The notes: generated by a model not told the origin, from the letters alone. A DNA stretch of 64,000 bases from JADLGL01 sp963732865 (GCA_963732865.1 CAVTBC010000004.1:558001-622000); one strand, 5' to 3'; counted from the first letter of the stretch, positions 51,368 to 61,164 are shown. Numbers and translations: made by a program.

Positions 51368-52024
51368 TTATTCGGCAGGTGTACCCGGTTCTTCCGCCGG
51401 CTTGACCTGCTCGCGCAGGATCAGGGGAACCTGGGTCAGCGTGAATAGGAAGGTAATCGGCATGACGCCGAACACTTTGAAGGTCACCCAGGCGTCGGTG
51501 GACAGGGTGCGCCAGGCGATCTCGTTGAGCACGGCAAGGACAAAAAAGAAGATGCCCCAGCGGAAGGTCAGCTTTCGCCACCCTTCGTCGGTGAGATCGA
51601 ACACGGAATCAAATACATAGCCGACAAAGGATTTGCCGAAATACAGACCGCCGAGAAGAATGCTGCCGAACAGCGCATTCACGATCGTCGGCTTCAACTT
51701 GATGAAGGTATCGTCCTGCAGCCACAGGGTGAGCCCGCCGAAGAAGACGACGACGATGCCGCTGATCATGGGCATGATCGGCAGCCGCCGGGTGACGCTC
51801 AGCGAAATCGCAAAGGAAACGAGGGTCGCGGCGATAAACAGCGCCGTCGCGATGAAGATCGGATCGCCGAGATTGCCGAGGAATGGGAACTTCTCGCCCA
51901 GCCAATCGCCGCGGGCATTGGCGAAAAAGAAGACGCCAAGCGGACCGAGTTCGAGCGCAAGCTTCAGGAGCGGATTGGGATGCTTCCGTGCGATCGTGTT
52001 GGGCGGTGCTTCAAGATGGACCAT
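51368..52024 (-). CDS. yciB: Septation protein A (YciB family)
   Basis: A 218-aa inner-membrane protein (IspZ/YciB) with five or six helices. LLKLALELGPLGVFFFANAR near the N-terminus and the C-terminal FKVFGVMPITFLFTLTQVPL are conserved. The ATG at 52024 is preferred because GGAGA would abut the ATG at 52033. The family is involved in envelope and division-site maintenance. It follows ftsY on the same strand, as in most rhizobia. Confidence 0.88.
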   Translation of the reverse strand: MVHLEAPPNTIARKHPNPLLKLALELGPLGVFFFANARGDWLGEKFPFLGNLGDPIFIATALFIAATLVSFAISLSVTRRLPIMPMISGIVVVFFGGLTLWLQDDTFIKLKPTIVNALFGSILLGGLYFGKSFVGYVFDSVFDLTDEGWRKLTFRWGIFFFVLAVLNEIAWRTLSTDAWVTFKVFGVMPITFLFTLTQVPLILREQVKPAEEPGTPAE

Positions 52025-52042
52025 TCTGCCCATTCTCCATAA

Positions 52043-53080
52043 TCAGGCGAGGCCGGCAATGGCCCTCGCGAATTCGTGGGCGGCGAAGGGTTCGAGATCG
52101 TCCACCAATTCACCGACACCGATGAAATGCACCGGCAAGCCGAACTTGGCCGCAACGGCAACCAGAATGCCGCCTCGTGCCGTGCCGTCGAGCTTGGTCA
52201 TCACCAATCCGGTGACGCCGGCGGTCTTGGCGAAGATCTCCACCTGCGACAATGCGTTCTGGCCGGTCGTGGCATCAAGGGTCAGCAGCACGTGATGCGG
52301 CGCGGCCGGATCCTGCTTCTTGATGACGCGGACGATCTTCTCCAGTTCGGCCATCAGCTCGGTGCGGTTCTGCAGGCGTCCGGCCGTGTCGATGAGGAGG
52401 ACGTCGGAGCCGGCGCGCCTGGCTTCGTTGAATGCGTCAAAGGCGAGGCCGGCCGCGTCGGCACCGACTTCGCGGGCGATCACCGGCGCCCCGGTGCGCT
52501 CGCCCCAGATCTTGAGCTGATCGATCGCGGCGGCGCGGAAGGTGTCGCCGGCGGCGATCATCACCTTCTTGCCGTCCTCGGCGAACTTTGCCGACAGCTT
52601 ACCGATGGTCGTGGTCTTGCCGGTGCCGTTGACGCCGACCATCAGGATCACATTCGGGCGCAGATCGGCGAGAACGAGCGGCTCGGCGACCGGGATCAGC
52701 ACCTTTTCGACTTCGCTGGCGAGCAGGGCCCTCACGTCGTCGCCCTCAAGCTCGCGGCCAACGCGCTCGCGGCGCAGTGCATCGGTGATCCGCGCGGCCG
52801 TGTCGATGCCGAGATCGGCGCGGATCAGCGCTTCCTCGAATTCCTCCAGCGTCGCTTCGTCGAGCTTCTTCTTGGTGAAGATGGAGGAGATCGAGCCGGT
52901 GAGGGCGCTCGACGATCGGGTCAGGCCCTGGCGAAGGCGCTGGACCCAGCCGCGCGGCTTGGCGGCCTCTTGTGGCTCGGCCGGCTCCAATTCGTCGACG
53001 GCCTCGTCGGCCTCGTTGGCCGGTTCGATTGTCCGATTGCGGAAGGTGCGGCCGAATAGGCCGCGGCGCGGTTCGGTCAT
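52043..53080 (-). CDS. ftsY: Signal recognition particle receptor FtsY
   Basis: A 345-aa SRP-receptor GTPase. An acidic A-domain (residues 1-45: EPANEADEAVDELEPAEPQE) is followed by the N-domain and the G-domain with P-loop GVNGTGKTTTIGKLS near 145, DTFRAAAIDQL, DTAGRLQNRTEL near 230, and TKLDGTARGG near 290. It docks ribosome-nascent chain complexes at the membrane. It follows mtaB by two bases. Confidence 0.94.
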   Translation of the reverse strand: MTEPRRGLFGRTFRNRTIEPANEADEAVDELEPAEPQEAAKPRGWVQRLRQGLTRSSSALTGSISSIFTKKKLDEATLEEFEEALIRADLGIDTAARITDALRRERVGRELEGDDVRALLASEVEKVLIPVAEPLVLADLRPNVILMVGVNGTGKTTTIGKLSAKFAEDGKKVMIAAGDTFRAAAIDQLKIWGERTGAPVIAREVGADAAGLAFDAFNEARRAGSDVLLIDTAGRLQNRTELMAELEKIVRVIKKQDPAAPHHVLLTLDATTGQNALSQVEIFAKTAGVTGLVMTKLDGTARGGILVAVAAKFGLPVHFIGVGELVDDLEPFAAHEFARAIAGLA

Positions 53081-53082
53081 GG

Positions 53083-54330
53083 CTAGGCAGCCTCGGCGAG
53101 CAGAGCTTCGCCGTCGTGGCCGACGATACGGGCGGTGACGAGATCGCCCCGCCGGCCGCCCGCGAGCCGCGTCGGCGTGTAGTACTCGGTGCGGCCAAAA
53201 CCCTGGCCTTCGAAGAGAACCTGGCGAAGCTGGCCGCGTTCGCTGTCGAGATGCGCGGCAACGGCGGCGGCGCCGCGGGCGCGGAGTGTGGCGGCGCGCC
53301 GGGCGATCGTTCGGCGATCGGTTTGCGGCATCCGCGCAGCCGGCGTGCCCGGCCGCGGCGAGAAGGGGAAGACGTGGAGATAGGTGAGGCCGCATTCGTC
53401 GATAAGATCGACGGAATGGGCGAAGGCAGCTTCGTCCTCGGTGGGGAAGCCGGCAATGATGTCGGCGCCGAACACGACGTCCGGACGCAGGCGGCGGACC
53501 GTCCGGGCAAAAGCGATGGCGTCGTCGCGGCTATGGCGCCGGCGCATGCGCTTCAGGATGATATTGTCGCCGGCCTGCAGCGAAAGATGCAGATGCGGCA
53601 TCAGCCGGTCTTCTTCGGCGATCGCCTCCAGCAACGCCGCGTCGACTTCGACCGAATCGATGGACGAAAGCCGCAGGCGCGGCAGTTCGGGTACCTCGCG
53701 CAGGATCGCCTGCACCAACCGGCCGAGACTTTGCGGTCCCGGAAGATCGGCGCCATAGGCCGTCAGGTCGACACCCGTCAGCACCAGTTCGGCATGGCCC
53801 GCTTCCACCAGCTGGCGAATTTGATCGATGACGGCTCCCATCGGCACCGAGCGGGAATTGCCCCGGCCATAAGGAATGATGCAGAAGGTGCAGCGATGGT
53901 CGCAGCCATTCTGAATCTGCACGAAGGCTCGGATACGGCCGTCCAGGCCATCGACAAGATGGCCGGCCGTTTCCCGCACGGCCATGATGTCGTCAACCTT
54001 CACTTTTTCATCAGCCGAGATGCCGAAGTCCAACTGGTAGCTGTGCTGGTCAAGCTTCTCCTCATTGCCGAGCACGAGATCGACCTCGGCCATATCGGCA
54101 AAGGCCGCCGGATCAATCTGTGCGGCGCAGCCAGTGACGATGACGGGCCGCTCCGGCGTTGCCCGCTTGGCGCGGCGAATCGCTTGCCGCGCCTGGCGCA
54201 CGGCCTCCGCGGTAACGGCGCAGGTATTGACGATGACCGCGTCGTCCAGCCCCGCCTCCATCGACCGGGCCCGGATCACTTCCGACTCCAGGGCGTTGAG
54301 CCGGCAACCGAAGCTGACGATTTCAACCAT
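53083..54330 (-). CDS. mtaB: tRNA t6A37 methylthiotransferase MtaB
   Basis: A 415-aa radical-SAM methylthiotransferase (converts t6A37 to ms2t6A37 in tRNA). Residues 1-130 form the UPF0004 domain with Cys at FGCRLN, NTCAV and TGCAAQ that bind the second [4Fe-4S] cluster. The radical-SAM CxxxCxxC is NGCDHRCTFCIIP near residue 145. A TRAM-like C-terminus (GRTEYYTPTRL) follows. The ATG at 54330 has GAGGG upstream; 54348 is an alternative. Confidence 0.93.
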   Translation of the reverse strand: MVEIVSFGCRLNALESEVIRARSMEAGLDDAVIVNTCAVTAEAVRQARQAIRRAKRATPERPVIVTGCAAQIDPAAFADMAEVDLVLGNEEKLDQHSYQLDFGISADEKVKVDDIMAVRETAGHLVDGLDGRIRAFVQIQNGCDHRCTFCIIPYGRGNSRSVPMGAVIDQIRQLVEAGHAELVLTGVDLTAYGADLPGPQSLGRLVQAILREVPELPRLRLSSIDSVEVDAALLEAIAEEDRLMPHLHLSLQAGDNIILKRMRRRHSRDDAIAFARTVRRLRPDVVFGADIIAGFPTEDEAAFAHSVDLIDECGLTYLHVFPFSPRPGTPAARMPQTDRRTIARRAATLRARGAAAVAAHLDSERGQLRQVLFEGQGFGRTEYYTPTRLAGGRRGDLVTARIVGHDGEALLAEAA

Positions 54331-54440
54331 TTGTCTGCCCTCTGACATGTGCCGCCGCTACATAAGGCCTCGCCCGGCGCTTTGCCAATGCCGACCCAGC
54401 GTTCACGGCGCGCGCCGAAATTGGTAGAAGGAGCACCCGC

Positions 54441-55121
54441 ATGAGCGGGGTCTGGGGACTGGGGAAACTGGTGCACCGCGACACGCGTCACATTTGGGCC
54501 ATGCCGGCGCTGGCTTTCCTGCTCGCCGTTGCGATGGTCAGTCCGCTGGCGGCGCAAGTTGCTGAACCGGCAACGGAATCAGGGACCATCGAGCGCTCGC
54601 CGCTGCCGCGCAACAGCATCGCGCTCTATTTCGGCGTCTATGATACCAGCTTCTGGGGCCGTTCCTTCAGTGTCGCAAATGTCGGCTATGAGCCGAATTT
54701 CGTTGCAGCAATCATCAGCGAACGCGATCTGCTGGTCACCTCCTGGGGCCTTCGTATCGGCCATGAAAGCGGCATAGCTCTTCGTTTCGGCCGCGAGTTT
54801 TCCTTCGAGATGTGGCGTGGCATCACGATCAGCTTCAGCGTCCACATGCTCGGCGGGACGATCGTCACGCCGCGCATTGTGCTTGGACTCACCTCGATCT
54901 CCAATCCGATCGGCGTTGAGATCGAGCGCGAGGCCGAGGCGCACAATGGCGACGTCAACCGGCTGATCTATCTTGGAACGGAACTGGCCCGCTCGCTGGA
55001 GGCGATGCCTTATGTCGAGGTGTTCTACCGGCTCCATCACCGCTCCGGCGCGCTCGGCCTGTGGGGCAATGTCGCCGCCGGACACAACGCCAATGGCGTC
55101 GGCATCCGTTTCTGGTACTGA
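54441..55121 (+). CDS. Outer-membrane beta-barrel protein, possibly PagL-like
   Basis: A 226-aa exported protein. The signal region (WAMPALAFLLAVAMVSPLAA) is preceded by 20 basic/polar residues. The mature chain alternates polar and aromatic residues (RNSIALYFGVYDTSFWGRSF; EVFYRLHHRSGALGLWGNVA) and ends in RFWY, a C-terminal aromatic typical of outer-membrane barrels. HHRSG fits the H-x-S motif of the lipid A deacylase PagL, but the overall match is weak. ATG 54441 has AGAAGGAG upstream. It is convergent with dapF. Confidence 0.7.
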   Translation: MSGVWGLGKLVHRDTRHIWAMPALAFLLAVAMVSPLAAQVAEPATESGTIERSPLPRNSIALYFGVYDTSFWGRSFSVANVGYEPNFVAAIISERDLLVTSWGLRIGHESGIALRFGREFSFEMWRGITISFSVHMLGGTIVTPRIVLGLTSISNPIGVEIEREAEAHNGDVNRLIYLGTELARSLEAMPYVEVFYRLHHRSGALGLWGNVAAGHNANGVGIRFWY

Positions 55122-55130
55122 CGCCGCGCG

Positions 55131-55991
55131 CTAGGCCGTCTCTTCGGGCAGCATCAATTCGCCGCTGCGCTCCAACTCGTATGGACCGGACATCAGCACA
55201 TGGCCGTCGCTCGGCCGCCAGACAACGCCGAGATCGCCGCCCGGCAGCTTGACGGTGACGCGGCGATCCGTGCGGCCGGTCCAAGCACCGGCGACGGCGA
55301 CGGCACAGGCGGCCGAGCCGCAGGCCAGCGTCAGTCCGGCGCCGCGCTCCCACACCCGTAATTTGATGGTGTTGCGGTTGATCACTTGGGCCAGTGACAC
55401 ATTCGCGCGTTCGGGGAAAATGGGGTGATTTTCGATCAAAGGCCCGAGCTGGCCGAGATTGAAGGCGTCGACATCGTCGACCCAAAAGATGGCGTGCGGG
55501 TTGCCCATGCTCACGACTGTCGGGCTGTGCAGGATCGGTGCATCGATTGGGCCGATCTGCAGCTCGATGGCGCGAAGGTCATGGAACGGTTCGGCCAGAG
55601 GGATGTCGTTCCAGCGGAAGCGCGGCTCGCCCATATCGACGGTGATGAGGCCGGCGTCGTCGCGCGTTGCCGGCAGGACACCGGCGTCGGTCTGGAAACG
55701 GGCCGCCGGAGCACCGGTTTCGGCCATTATCAGGGCCGCAACGCAGCGTGTGCCATTGCCGCAAGCGGCGGCGCGCGAGCCGTCGCGGTTGTAGATTTCC
55801 AGCCTGGCGTCGGTGCCGGGCGTTTGCGGCGGTAACACCGCCATGAGTTGATCGAAGGCGAATTCCGGCGTTGCCGCGATCGCCTGGATGTCGCCAGCAT
55901 CGAGCGTCATGGCGCGCTGGCGCAGGTCGAGAACGAGGATCTCGTTCCCGGCTCCGTTCATCTTGTGAAAGGTCGCTGGCGTGTCGCTCAC
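55131..55991 (-). CDS. dapF: Diaminopimelate epimerase
   Basis: A 286-aa enzyme of the lysine/peptidoglycan pathway (LL- to meso-diaminopimelate). The two catalytic Cys are visible: AACGNGTRC near residue 77 and TLACGSAACA near 225. HKMNGAGNEILVLD at the start and NPHAIFWVDDVDA near 170 are conserved. The mtaB-ftsY genes lie on the same strand beyond the barrel gene, as in related genomes. Confidence 0.95.
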   Translation of the reverse strand: MSDTPATFHKMNGAGNEILVLDLRQRAMTLDAGDIQAIAATPEFAFDQLMAVLPPQTPGTDARLEIYNRDGSRAAACGNGTRCVAALIMAETGAPAARFQTDAGVLPATRDDAGLITVDMGEPRFRWNDIPLAEPFHDLRAIELQIGPIDAPILHSPTVVSMGNPHAIFWVDDVDAFNLGQLGPLIENHPIFPERANVSLAQVINRNTIKLRVWERGAGLTLACGSAACAVAVAGAWTGRTDRRVTVKLPGGDLGVVWRPSDGHVLMSGPYELERSGELMLPEETA

Positions 55992-56181
55992 GGCCCGGCC
56001 TCCGATCTTCCGTTGTTCGCTCGGCGCTCAATATGGCGAGCGAAGCGCGGCAGCGCCAGCGGCGGTCGCGGAGCGCGCAATAGCCGAGTGTGCTCTTCGA
56101 TGCCACACCCCACAGAAAATCGATCTGAATGAGTTAGGAAGTGACTTCCGCGTTCCGATTTCGCGGCATATCCTTCCTCAC

Positions 56182-56697
56182 ATGAGCACTCTGGCGATCG
56201 ACCTGCGAAACGCCGAAATCGACGATGTCGAAGGCATTACAGCCGTCCATGATTCGTCGTGGCGCTATGCCTATGAGGGCTTGATCCCGGCACAGGAATT
56301 GGCGCGGATGATCGCCCGGCGGGGGCCGCGCTGGTGGAGCAGGGCGATTCGCCGCGGCACTGCTGTGATGGTGCTCGAGGTCGGCGGAACGATCGCCGGC
56401 TACGCGACATTCGGGCCGAACCGGGCGCGCGATCTGACGCAGAAGGGCGAAGTCTACGAGCTCTATCTTCTGCCGGAATATCAGGGCGTCGGCCTCGGCA
56501 CCCAGCTCTTTCTGGCCGCCCGCAAGGAACTGGCGCGGCACGGCTATGAGACGGCCGTGGTGTGGGCGCTGGCCGACAACGAGCCGGCGTGCCGCTTCTA
56601 TCGCAATGCCGGCGGCCGCCGGGTCGCGCGTTCGACCGAGCAGTTCGGCAAGACCGTGCTGGCCAAAGTGGCTTACGCCTGGCCGCGCGGCACCTAG
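56182..56697 (+). CDS. GNAT-family N-acetyltransferase
   Basis: A 171-aa GNAT enzyme. VYELYLLPEYQGVGLGTQLF near residue 95 holds the acetyl-CoA motif (Q/R-x-x-G-x-G), and the end ACRFYRNAGGRRVARSTE is the usual motif B. The ATG is at 56182; longer in-frame leader codons upstream lack a ribosome binding site. The substrate is unknown. It is convergent with the DUF167 gene (four-base overlap). Confidence 0.85.
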   Translation: MSTLAIDLRNAEIDDVEGITAVHDSSWRYAYEGLIPAQELARMIARRGPRWWSRAIRRGTAVMVLEVGGTIAGYATFGPNRARDLTQKGEVYELYLLPEYQGVGLGTQLFLAARKELARHGYETAVVWALADNEPACRFYRNAGGRRVARSTEQFGKTVLAKVAYAWPRGT

Positions 56698-57020
56698 TCT
56701 TCGTCCTTCGCGCCGGGCCACAGGCGCTCCGCAATATCCGACAAAATTCCGGGGTCGCCGTCGATCCGCAGTCGCTTCATCCGCGCCTGCTTCCCAGCGA
56801 TGACGTGAACCTGCGAGCGTGCGACGCCGAACGCGCTGGCGATCAGTTTCTCCGCGGCGTCGTTTGCATGCCCCTGTTCCGGCACGGCGCGGACTTTGAC
56901 GGCGAGCACCGCATTGCCATCGGACAGGACGAGCCGACCTTCTATGCGGTTGTCGGCGGCTTTCGGCGTGAGACGGATCGCGATGGCGAGATGATCAGTC
57001 CCGCGCCGCCATGGGGCCAC
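56694..57020 (-). CDS. yggU: DUF167 protein (YggU family)
   Basis: A 108-aa DUF167 protein. LAIAIRLTPKAADNRIEG at the start, KVRAVPEQGHANDAAEKLIA near residue 50, and a final helix typical of the family. It overlaps the YggT gene end (57020) on the same strand; yggT-yggU pairing is a conserved arrangement. The biochemical role is unknown. Confidence 0.85.
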   Translation of the reverse strand: MAPWRRGTDHLAIAIRLTPKAADNRIEGRLVLSDGNAVLAVKVRAVPEQGHANDAAEKLIASAFGVARSQVHVIAGKQARMKRLRIDGDPGILSDIAERLWPGAKDED

Positions 57021-57316
57021 TAGTAGATGAGCCGAATCAATGCCGGGAAAATGACCCGCTGGATGAACCAGATGATCAGGATCACCACGATCGGCGAGAA
57101 GTCGATCCCGCCCATATTGGGAATGATCCGGCGGATCGGCCGGTATATGGGCTCGGTGACCGCATAGAGGAACTGGCCGATCATGCCGACGAATTGGTTG
57201 CGCGGGTTGACCACGTTGAAGGCGTAAAGCCAGCTGAAGATCGCGGAGGCGATGAGAACGTAGATGTAGATCGTCAGAATGCTGCTGATGAAATTGATCA
57301 GATCAAAAAAGAACAT
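57020..57316 (-). CDS. yggT: YggT family membrane protein
   Basis: A 98-aa inner-membrane protein with two hydrophobic segments (FFFDLINFISSILTIYIYVL; IVVILIIWFIQRVIFPAL) and the YggT motif AVTEPIYRPIRRIIPNMGGI. The family is linked to osmotic tolerance or cell-envelope maintenance in some bacteria. It is followed at once by the DUF167 gene. Confidence 0.88.
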   Translation of the reverse strand: MFFFDLINFISSILTIYIYVLIASAIFSWLYAFNVVNPRNQFVGMIGQFLYAVTEPIYRPIRRIIPNMGGIDFSPIVVILIIWFIQRVIFPALIRLIY

Positions 57317-57546
57317 GGCGATCCCAATTCGGCGAAGTCGCCGCGTTTGGCCGATTTACTCTGCCCCCCATTTTGGAGCAACCCTGCCGGCCCAATAGGT
57401 GCGCCCGAATGCGGGGCTCGCCGCTGCGTGATCAGCCTCGGCGAGGGCCGCTGCCTAAGCGCCGGTGGCGTTGCGGCGCTTGGCTCGGCGGCGCTGCTTG
57501 ACACCCCAGGGGACCAACTCCTAAATGCCGCCAGCCGAGGATCGGC

Positions 57547-57622
<76 letters not shown>

Positions 57623-57817
57623 AATCCGCCTAAACTGGGGGAAATCCCTAGGTTCCTCGCCGGATCGCACCCTGGCCTGCCTTACTGGCGCACGCCTGTG
57701 TCGGCCTTGGCCTCGCAATCGTCAGAAGCATCGTTCGGCCTGAGAGCCGGAACAATCGTTGCGGCCCCGAGTTCCAAGCCGCGCGATCAGATTCGATAGA
57801 GGTTCGGACGTGCCGGA

Positions 57818-60172
57818 TCACAATCGCCCGATGAATGGCTTCAGCCGCGCAAAGTAGGCCTCGCGGCCGTGGATACGCTCGACGAAGCCCCGTGCATCGG
57901 CGACCATCCGGCTCGTCTCGTCCATTTCCACGAAGAGGAGCTTCAGCGCCTTGGGCGAGCGCCGCGGCTCGCTGTAGCTGGCGAGGGGGCCGAATGTCGG
58001 CTTCGCGCTTCGGTCGAGCACGACCGGGACCCCGGCCGCCATCGCTTCGAGCACGTTGCGGTAGCCAAATTGTGGGATGCCTGGGCGGGTGAAGAAGACA
58101 TAAGCGTCAAGCCGGCTCAAGAAGGCTTCCGCCTGCTCGTGCCGCTTATGCTGGGCGACCTTCCAACCCGGCGGCGCCGTACCCAGGATGCGGGTCGCGG
58201 CACCGACCGTTCCCAGCACGGAGACGCGCACCTTCCTCCCATCGGGATAGGCGGCCACAATCTCTTCCGCGCTCGCCGGCCATGCGCTCCAATGATCGGG
58301 GCCGTGGCGGCCAATGCGAAGCGGCTTGCCGGCGGCCGGCCCGGTTCGATCGGCGATGTCCGGCACCGTGACGAGTTCGGGCCAATCGTCCTCGCTCAAC
58401 GCGACCTGTGCCTGCACGCCCTGTGTGAGCAGGGCTTGGCGAACCTGGGGGTTGGTCGGGTGCCAGATCGGCCGGCGGCCGAAAAGGCGCTCGGCATAGG
58501 CGTTGCAGACCGCCGGATCGTAGAGCGGGTGCTCAGCGTCAAAGCGGGCATCAAGCGGCGGCCGATCGGCGATGATGCGGATGTCCGCCGCTGCGATCTC
58601 GGCGACATATTCCTGCTCCTCGCTGAGGACGCGCGGGTCGCGAATGATGAGAAGATCGCAGCTGATCCGTTCCCCGAAAACGGCGATCTTCGCGAGCCCC
58701 GTCTGGACTGCATCGGCGATCCAGGGATGCCGGCGCCGGGGCGCTTCGAGATCGAAGACGGAAAGCTGCACGAGGCCGGTGGTGAGGCCGAGCGCCGCAT
58801 TGGCGTTCATCTCTTCGACATTTGCGATGTTGGCGTCCGAATTCTGCCGGAAGTCGGAGGCGATCACGATGTCGAAATGGCGGACGCCCGTCTGGCGCTG
58901 CGGCAGCATCGGCGCCGGCGCGGGGTATGGGCGCTCCGTCATCGGAAAGGCGAAACGCAGCCGGTTGGGGCTTTGTTTGCGGAACCAGAGGCCGAGTTCG
59001 CCATATTCCCTGCGGGCGCCGAATTCGAAGCCGGGATAGGCGGTTGCGCCGGAGCGTGTGAGCGATCCGCCAGCGTGGCGCTGAAGCGATATCGGTCCGC
59101 TATCGAGAGTGTCCATGGCACCAGGGCCGAAGCGGTCTTGCAGGCGGTGAACGAACTCGGTGTCGGCGCCGACGCGAACGCTGTCCCAACTGCCGAGTGC
59201 GGCGAGGGTAGGCTCGCGGCGGAACAGCAGGGATGATGCGTTGCCGGCGACAAAGGCGCCGGGCGGATTGAGACGGGCAAATTTCAGTTCGGGCGATGCG
59301 CGCACCTTCATCGACATGTTCGCGATCGCCTCGGGATGAGCCAGGAGATGCTCAACCTGGCGTTCGATCTTCGCCGGATGCGACCAGTCATCGGCATCAT
59401 GCACCGTGACGAACGCGCCGTTTGCCTGGGCGAGCGCCCGGTTGCGCGCGACGTAGGTCCCGGCGTTGGTCGGTGAGGACAGCAGTTGAATGCGCGGGTC
59501 GGCTTCCGCCGCCGCCAGCACGATGGCGGCGCTGTTGTCGCGACTGAGATCGTCGACGACGATGATCTCGAGGTTCGTCCAGCTCTGCCAACGAAGACTG
59601 GAGAGCGCGGTGCTGATCGTGTCCGCGGCGTTGAACATGGGTACCAGGACTGAAACGAGCGGGCCGTCTTCGCGCAAACGCGCCGGCCGCGCCGGGCGCA
59701 AGCGGTCGAAAGGCGGCAGGTCGCCCGCGGCGGGCTCGATTGGTTCAAGGCCGTGGAGCGCGAGTGCGTGATTGAGCCAGTCGACCTTCGCCTCAGGGGG
59801 GGCGAGATTGGCCAGCGCCAGCATCAGATCGGCGTGCGGCGCTCTTGCCAACTGCGCTTCCAGCATCACGGACGCAGCGGCGCTGTTTGCCATTTGCGCC
59901 GAGCGCAGGACGGCGATGCGCCGCTGCCGATCGATGTCCTCCGGCGGCCACGCAGCGAGCGCGAATAATGGCTCAAGGTCTCGCGGGCTTTGCCCGTGCC
60001 GGCGCCGCGTGTGCCAGCCGAGTAGCAGCCAGGCGATCTCGGCGCGAACCTCGTCACTGGTTGATTGGCCAAGCAGCCGATCGAGTGCCGACAAGGCCGG
60101 GCGCGGCATTCCGAGGCCGTAGAGGTAGCGCCTTGCGCTTCGCGCTTCCTCGATGATGCTGTCTTCGGTCAC
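57818..60172 (-). CDS. Two-part glycosyltransferase (GT2 domain plus GT-B-like C-terminal domain)
   Basis: A 784-aa protein. The first 165 residues are helical, TPR-like (LYGLGMPRPALSALDRLL). A GT-A domain of family 2 follows at about 170-400, with VSVLVPMFNAADTISTALSS, VVDDLSRDNSA and DADDWSHPAKIERQ (D-x-D). The C-terminal 330 residues resemble a GT-B glycosyltransferase, with FFTRPGIPQFGYRNVLEAMA and GVPVVLD near 720. It is probably for a cell-surface glycan. GTG 60172 is favoured over TTG 60196; neither has a clear ribosome binding site. Confidence 0.78.
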   Translation of the reverse strand: MTEDSIIEEARSARRYLYGLGMPRPALSALDRLLGQSTSDEVRAEIAWLLLGWHTRRRHGQSPRDLEPLFALAAWPPEDIDRQRRIAVLRSAQMANSAAASVMLEAQLARAPHADLMLALANLAPPEAKVDWLNHALALHGLEPIEPAAGDLPPFDRLRPARPARLREDGPLVSVLVPMFNAADTISTALSSLRWQSWTNLEIIVVDDLSRDNSAAIVLAAAEADPRIQLLSSPTNAGTYVARNRALAQANGAFVTVHDADDWSHPAKIERQVEHLLAHPEAIANMSMKVRASPELKFARLNPPGAFVAGNASSLLFRREPTLAALGSWDSVRVGADTEFVHRLQDRFGPGAMDTLDSGPISLQRHAGGSLTRSGATAYPGFEFGARREYGELGLWFRKQSPNRLRFAFPMTERPYPAPAPMLPQRQTGVRHFDIVIASDFRQNSDANIANVEEMNANAALGLTTGLVQLSVFDLEAPRRRHPWIADAVQTGLAKIAVFGERISCDLLIIRDPRVLSEEQEYVAEIAAADIRIIADRPPLDARFDAEHPLYDPAVCNAYAERLFGRRPIWHPTNPQVRQALLTQGVQAQVALSEDDWPELVTVPDIADRTGPAAGKPLRIGRHGPDHWSAWPASAEEIVAAYPDGRKVRVSVLGTVGAATRILGTAPPGWKVAQHKRHEQAEAFLSRLDAYVFFTRPGIPQFGYRNVLEAMAAGVPVVLDRSAKPTFGPLASYSEPRRSPKALKLLFVEMDETSRMVADARGFVERIHGREAYFARLKPFIGRL

Positions 60173-60196
60173 GCCCGCACGCCCATTGCCCGGCAA

Positions 60197-60681
60197 GAAG
60201 TATCAGAGATCAGCTTCGCAGATCTGCGGCGACTGGCTTCGCGGTGGCAAGACAAACAGTCAACGTCGGGCTTGGGGCAGGAATTGCGTCCGATCTTCGA
60301 ACGATCGGTCATGGGAACTGCCGTGGCGCAGGTGCCTCTGGTCCCGGTTCACACTTTGCCGACCGTGCCCGTGTTTAGCACGATCGCCGATCCCGAACGC
60401 GAGTGAATGGACGTCGGCCCGCGTCAGCCTACATGGCGTCGGTCTACTTGCGGGTTCTGGCCGGTCCGCGCGTTATTCTTGTGAGGCAAGATAAGGGGGG
60501 TCGAACAGGTCGCGTCTGCTCCGGCGGGCCTGACTTTTGATCATGGCAAGGCTTCACGCTGTTGAGTCGCGCGACCCGCCGTAAACAAGATTGCGGGTTG
60601 ACATTGCCAGATCACGATGCCGTGATCGCGCGGGGAGTTGGCTTATCGCCGTGAAACTTGAGGGTCAGGCTCGACAACACA
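60197..60681. other. Short unassigned coding-like stretch
   Basis: A plus-strand frame reading SFADLRRLASRWQDKQST, then ELRPIFERSVMGTAVAQV, ends at 60406. It looks protein-like but has no start codon with a ribosome binding site and no family match. From 60407 to 60681 I see nothing supported. Confidence 0.25.
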
Positions 60682-61104
60682 ATGAGCAAGCAAAACAGAC
60701 GACAGGTGGAGCGCCTGCTTGCCGGTATGAACGCAGGCAACGCCGCAGTTTTCGAAGAAGTTTTCCACGAAGACGCGGAGATCGATTGGCCGCAATTTGG
60801 TGAGCGCATCCACGGCGCCTTAGATCGCCGAAAAGTCTACGAGAGCCTGCCCACAAAACCTGACGTTCACATTCGCCGGATCTTTGGCGGCGCAGATGTG
60901 TGGATCGTTGAGGCGCTGCTGGTCTACGACGACGAGGAACATTTCGGCATCTCGATCTTCGAATTCCGCGCCGGCAAGGTCGAACGCGAGACCAGCTATT
61001 GGGCAGAGCCCAAAGCTGGCGGTGCCGGCTGGAAGCAGGAATGGGTTCATCCGCTGGAGGCGATTAAGCGGATTCCCGAACCTGACGAACTCGACAACGA
61101 CTGA
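60682..61104 (+). CDS. SnoaL/NTF2-like protein
   Basis: A 140-aa NTF2-fold protein. VERLLAGMNAGNAAVFEEVF, then HEDAEIDWPQFGERIHG, YDDEEHFGISIFEFRAGKVE and RETSYWAEP, is the SnoaL-like pattern with a ligand-binding pocket. Members bind or transform small molecules; no substrate is evident here. ATG 60682 is chosen over GTG 60658 to match the fold's start. Confidence 0.7.
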   Translation: MSKQNRRQVERLLAGMNAGNAAVFEEVFHEDAEIDWPQFGERIHGALDRRKVYESLPTKPDVHIRRIFGGADVWIVEALLVYDDEEHFGISIFEFRAGKVERETSYWAEPKAGGAGWKQEWVHPLEAIKRIPEPDELDND

Positions 61105-61164
61105 CCTCCTTCGCTGCTGAGCGGCCATTCCCAATGTTGTCGCGGCTAATGCCTATGGCGCAAT

